From assembly GCA_027063755.1 (NCBI GenBank), contig JAMORD010000076.1:1-8548 (forward strand): a DNA stretch of 8,548 bases, read 5' to 3'. This DNA comes from a bacterium. GTDB lineage: Bacteria > Coprothermobacterota > Coprothermobacteria > Coprothermobacterales > JAADFF01. Below, in pieces: positions 6,098-8,548 of this stretch. Numbering within the stretch: the stretch's first letter is position 1; every line of letters starts with the position of its first letter. The notes under the pieces are model-generated. The model was given only the letters and a program-made list of their open reading frames with translations, searched no databases and was not told where the DNA came from. A program made the translations under genes and the position numbers.

Positions 6098-7128
6098 GGT
6101 TTCATTACCACCTTTCCCGCCTTACCCTCAAAGAGTGCTTTAAAACCTTCCTCATATTTTTCTAACGGTATGACATGGGTGATGATCGGAGATAAATCTA
6201 CAACACCTTTTTCCAGTAGAGCCACAGCCTGATACCAAGTTTCATACATCTTACGCCCGATAATTCCCCTCACGGTAATTCCCTTCATAACAATACCATT
6301 GGCAACATCAAGAGATACATCGTCAGATGGAATACCAAGAATTGTTACCTGTCCTTCGGGCACTACAATTTTCAATGCATCTTGCAGAGCAGATGGTGCA
6401 CCAGACATTTCAAGAACCGTATCTACACCTCTACCTTTTGTCAGCTCCATAACCCTTTCATAGAGGTTTTCTTCGGCCACATTGATGGTGACATCGGCAC
6501 CCATCTTCTTGGCAAGTTCCAGTCTAAAAGGCTTAATATCGGTAGCAATAACCATAGAAGCACCAAATGCTTTAGCCAGTGCTATGGCCATATTGCCAAT
6601 AGGACCACTCCCCAAGACGGCAACAGTCTTTGCCCTAATAGGGGACTCCATCACTGTGTGAATAGCATTGCCAAATGGTTCCATAATAGAGGCCATCTCC
6701 AGCGGAATACCCTCTGCATGTACGAGATTTTCCTCGGGCAGTACAACATACTCGGCATATGTACCATTGATATCTACACCAAGTATACGGGTATTCTTAC
6801 ACACATGAGCTTTACCCGTACGGCAGAATTCACATATACCACATACGACATGGGTTTCTGCAGTAACAATATCACCGGGCTTGATACGAAATACGCCCTC
6901 TCCTACCTCAACAACCTCTCCAACAAACTCATGACCTATGGTTAGTGGTGGTTTTATACGATTTTGAGACCAATGGTCCCATTTGTATATATGAAGGTCT
7001 GTTCCACAAATAGATGTACGAAGGACTTTTATGAGAACCCATCCCGGTTTAACCTCTGGTATTTCAACTTCTTCAAGCCATAACCCTGGCTCCGGTCTTG
7101 ACTTTCTAATAGCCTTCATTGTAGCCAT
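6094..7128 (-). CDS. tdh: L-threonine 3-dehydrogenase, zinc-dependent
   Basis: A 344-residue medium-chain dehydrogenase that oxidises L-threonine to 2-amino-3-ketobutyrate with NAD+. It resembles E. coli Tdh along its length: TSICGTDLHIYKWDHWSQ (38-55), catalytic zinc ligands Cys41, His66 and Glu67, structural zinc cysteines 96, 99, 102 and 110, Glu150 in MEPFGNAIHT, the nucleotide loop GSGPIG (173-178), Asp197 in ATD (favouring NAD over NADP), LEMSGAPSA, and the Tdh-specific IIGRKMYETWYQ followed by DLSPIITH. The ATG is seven bases after GGAGG (7136-7140). The usual partner Kbl, which makes glycine and acetyl-CoA, is not in the window. Its place at the head of the yicC-remA-gmk-rpoZ set is unusual. 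I see no convincing promoter directly upstream. Confidence 0.95.
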   Translation of the reverse strand: MATMKAIRKSRPEPGLWLEEVEIPEVKPGWVLIKVLRTSICGTDLHIYKWDHWSQNRIKPPLTIGHEFVGEVVEVGEGVFRIKPGDIVTAETHVVCGICEFCRTGKAHVCKNTRILGVDINGTYAEYVVLPEENLVHAEGIPLEMASIMEPFGNAIHTVMESPIRAKTVAVLGSGPIGNMAIALAKAFGASMVIATDIKPFRLELAKKMGADVTINVAEENLYERVMELTKGRGVDTVLEMSGAPSALQDALKIVVPEGQVTILGIPSDDVSLDVANGIVMKGITVRGIIGRKMYETWYQAVALLEKGVVDLSPIITHVIPLEKYEEGFKALFEGKAGKVVMKP

Positions 7129-7152
7129 AAAAACACCTCCTCAAAATATATA

Positions 7153-7179
7153 AAGGGCTCAGGGAAAACCTGAGCCCTT
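7153..7179 (-). terminator. terminator between the aminotransferase gene and tdh
   Basis: An 11-pair perfect stem (7153-7163 with 7169-7179; AAGGGCTCAGG arm) with a five-base loop. On the minus strand it is followed by TATATATTTTG, giving a U-rich though interrupted tail. It lies about 50 bases after the aminotransferase stop and ends some 25 bases before the tdh ATG. It most likely ends the aminotransferase transcript; partial read-through into tdh remains possible because no clear tdh promoter is seen. Confidence 0.8.
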
Positions 7180-7227
7180 ATATTTAAACCTACTTACTTG
7201 TTGCAGTTGTAGTAGTGCTATTCAAGA

Positions 7228-8412
7228 TTAGGCCTCCTTAAGAAGATTGTGGAATGCCTCTTCCATGCGATCCATACCAATCTTGATATTCTCCATAGAT
7301 GTGGCATAAGAAATTCTAATGTAACCCTCTCCACCATCACCAAATGATGTACCGCCAAGCAGGGCTACACCGGCCTGTTCCAGAAGATAAGAGGCAATTT
7401 CAGATGCGGGTTTTCCAAATTTCTTGACATTGGGGAAGGCATAGAATGCACCATGGGGCATAAGAGCGTGTACACCAGGCATATTATTAAGGCGCTCAAT
7501 GATATAATCTCTTCTCCTCTTAAACTCAGCCACCATTTCTTTAGGCTGATCCTGTGGCCCCTCATATGCAGCCTTACCGGCCAGCTGAACAAATGTGGGA
7601 GCATGAGAATAAATGTTAACTTGAATCTGTGAAAACACCTTAGCGACAGGTTTGGGGGCAACCGCATAACCAAGACGCCATCCTGTCATAGCATAAATCT
7701 TTGAGAATCCTTCCATAAGAATAATGTTCTTGTGAAACTCATCAAACTCGTAGAAAGATGGTGCCTTTTCGCCCTCAAAATAAATACGGTGATACAGCTC
7801 ATCGGCAAGAATCATAATATCTGTACCATCAACAATCTCAAGAATTCTCTTAATATCATCTCTGGTAAGCACAGAACCTGTTGGATTATGAGGTGTGTTA
7901 ATAATAATAACCTTGGTCTTAGGAGTAATCATACTCTTCAGCTCATCAATATCCAGTCTAAACTCATTCTCCTCCCTTAAAACGATAGGTTTCGGGACAC
8001 CACCGGCAAACTGAATAGCAGAAGAGTATATAGGATATCCCGGATCGGGATAGATTACCTCATCACCTGGATTGACAAAGGCAAGCATGGTGTAAAGAAT
8101 AATAGGCTTTGCACCAACAGTAATAACAATCTGCTCAGGGTCTACTTTGATGTTTCTTGTGGTTGCTACATAATTAGCGAAAGCTGTCCTTACCTCTGGA
8201 AGACCTGGTGCGGGACCATAGTGGGTATACCCATTCTCCAGTGCCTCAAATGCTGCCTTTTTAATGTGGGCTGGTGTATCAAAATCTGGCTCACCAATCT
8301 CAAAGTGAACCACCTTTTTGCCAGTGGCCTCAATAGCACGAGCCTTGGCAAGAACCTCAAATGCACCTTCTCCCCCCATTCTCTTGGTCAGTTCTGCAAA
8401 TTTATAATCCAC
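7228..8412 (-). CDS. class I PLP-dependent aminotransferase, aspartate aminotransferase-like
   Basis: A 394-residue fold-type I aminotransferase of the I-gamma type common in thermophiles and Bacillota, usually annotated as aspartate aminotransferase. Visible motifs are FEIGEPDFDTP (37-47), THYGPAPGLPEVR (63-75), GAKPIILYTML (100-110), INTPHNPTG with Asn176 (171-179), ADELYHRI with Asp204 and Tyr207, the PLP lysine Lys238 in EGFSKIYAMTGWRLGY, Arg246, and Arg366 in YIRISYA, which binds the substrate carboxylate. It transfers an amino group between an amino acid and 2-oxoglutarate; substrate range cannot be read from sequence. GTG at 8412 is the start, with AGGAGG (8421-8426) eight bases upstream. 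It is read from its own promoter and ends in a strong hairpin before tdh. Confidence 0.9.
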   Translation of the reverse strand: MDYKFAELTKRMGGEGAFEVLAKARAIEATGKKVVHFEIGEPDFDTPAHIKKAAFEALENGYTHYGPAPGLPEVRTAFANYVATTRNIKVDPEQIVITVGAKPIILYTMLAFVNPGDEVIYPDPGYPIYSSAIQFAGGVPKPIVLREENEFRLDIDELKSMITPKTKVIIINTPHNPTGSVLTRDDIKRILEIVDGTDIMILADELYHRIYFEGEKAPSFYEFDEFHKNIILMEGFSKIYAMTGWRLGYAVAPKPVAKVFSQIQVNIYSHAPTFVQLAGKAAYEGPQDQPKEMVAEFKRRRDYIIERLNNMPGVHALMPHGAFYAFPNVKKFGKPASEIASYLLEQAGVALLGGTSFGDGGEGYIRISYATSMENIKIGMDRMEEAFHNLLKEA

Positions 8413-8457
8413 AAGTCATCCCTCCTTGCATAAATACATGCATATTTCATGACATAT

Positions 8458-8548
8458 TTATTGTATCACTTTTTTAAAATGCAGGTATACCTCTATGAGA
8501 TGCTCTATAGGTGTTGATGCACCGCCAACAATGAGAATATTTCTATGC
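8458..8548 (-). CDS. C-terminal end of a possible IspH (cut by window edge)
   Basis: A minus-strand reading frame enters from the right edge and ends with TAA at 8458-8460. The 29 visible residues include RNILIVGGASTPIEHLIEVY. GASTP followed by an amphipathic helix resembles the end of 4-hydroxy-3-methylbut-2-enyl diphosphate reductase (IspH/LytB), where the usual text is VGITAGASTPDWLIEEV; the serine there contacts the substrate phosphate. IspH is the last enzyme of the non-mevalonate isoprenoid pathway. The fragment is too short for certainty, and the text departs from the consensus (VGG for TAG). The following aminotransferase gene starts 45 bases downstream with no terminator between them. 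Confidence 0.5.
   Translation of the reverse strand, partial: HRNILIVGGASTPIEHLIEVYLHFKKVIQ
8460..8468 (-). promoter_or_regulatory. extended -10 promoter of the aminotransferase gene
   Basis: On the minus strand TGATACAAT reads from 8468 to 8460: TG, one base, then TACAAT. No clear -35 box lies 16-18 bases upstream. RNA would start near 8453, leaving a leader of about 40 bases before the GTG at 8412. The element falls in the last codons and stop of the upstream reading frame. Sequence pattern only. Confidence 0.5.

Noticed and set aside
6382-6945. 187-codon plus-strand open frame opposite tdh
   Set aside because: It lies entirely antisense to a clearly recognised tdh; its translation is rich in His, Cys, Asn and Thr with no family motif and no ribosome site.
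7365-7673. 102-codon minus-strand frame inside the aminotransferase gene
   Set aside because: It is another frame of a well-supported enzyme gene covering Lys238-region sequence; no motif of its own.
7228-8412. Aminotransferase considered as Kbl (2-amino-3-ketobutyrate CoA ligase), the usual partner of Tdh
   Set aside because: The motifs (NTPHNPTG, GFSKIYAMTGWRLGY, YIRISYA) are those of class I aminotransferases, not of the alpha-oxoamine synthase family, and a terminator separates it from tdh.
8427-8444. TGCAT/ATGCA inverted repeat in the aminotransferase leader
   Set aside because: Short, AT-rich, and not linked to a known operator; could be a weak hairpin but evidence is too thin to list.

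Overview
The window reads as chromosomal DNA from an anaerobic Bacillota-like bacterium or a related lineage (for example thermophilic clostridia or Coprothermobacter-type bacteria). The grounds are the yicC-remA-gmk-rpoZ gene order, known from Bacillus and Clostridia; strong AGGAGG ribosome sites; an FMN riboswitch in front of an ECF riboflavin transporter subunit; a FapA-type DUF342 protein; and modest GC content with heavy use of ATA codons. I cannot name the species. I see no mobile element, CRISPR array, tRNA or rRNA.

Left part (1-2760): an extended -10 promoter and a complete FMN riboswitch control ribU on the plus strand. ribU converges with a minus-strand pair, a MTH1187/DUF77 thiamine-binding-type gene followed by fapA. 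The two convergent genes share a perfect 28-nt palindrome that holds both stop codons, gives both proteins the same last four residues and looks like a bidirectional terminator.

Middle (2760-4090): a 26-bp divergent promoter with overlapping -10 boxes drives the DUF77-fapA pair to the left and an unrecognised six-helix membrane protein to the right. The membrane protein's ATG sits at the predicted transcription start, so its mRNA is probably leaderless. It converges on a transaldolase-like gene.

Right part (4060-8548): a tight minus-strand operon runs tdh, yicC, remA, gmk, rpoZ, then the transaldolase. The first five genes overlap by 1-4 nt, and coding sequence often doubles as the next gene's ribosome site. 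It joins threonine catabolism, RNA decay, a DNA-binding regulator, GMP phosphorylation, the RNA polymerase omega subunit and sugar-phosphate metabolism. Upstream, behind a strong terminator hairpin, is a class I aminotransferase with its own extended -10 promoter. That promoter lies in the last codons of a cut-off gene whose 29 visible residues resemble the C-terminus of IspH.

The most interesting non-coding signals are the tandem GAAGGGTC copies in the riboswitch expression platform, the palindrome shared by two convergent genes, and the bidirectional promoter with a leaderless transcript.
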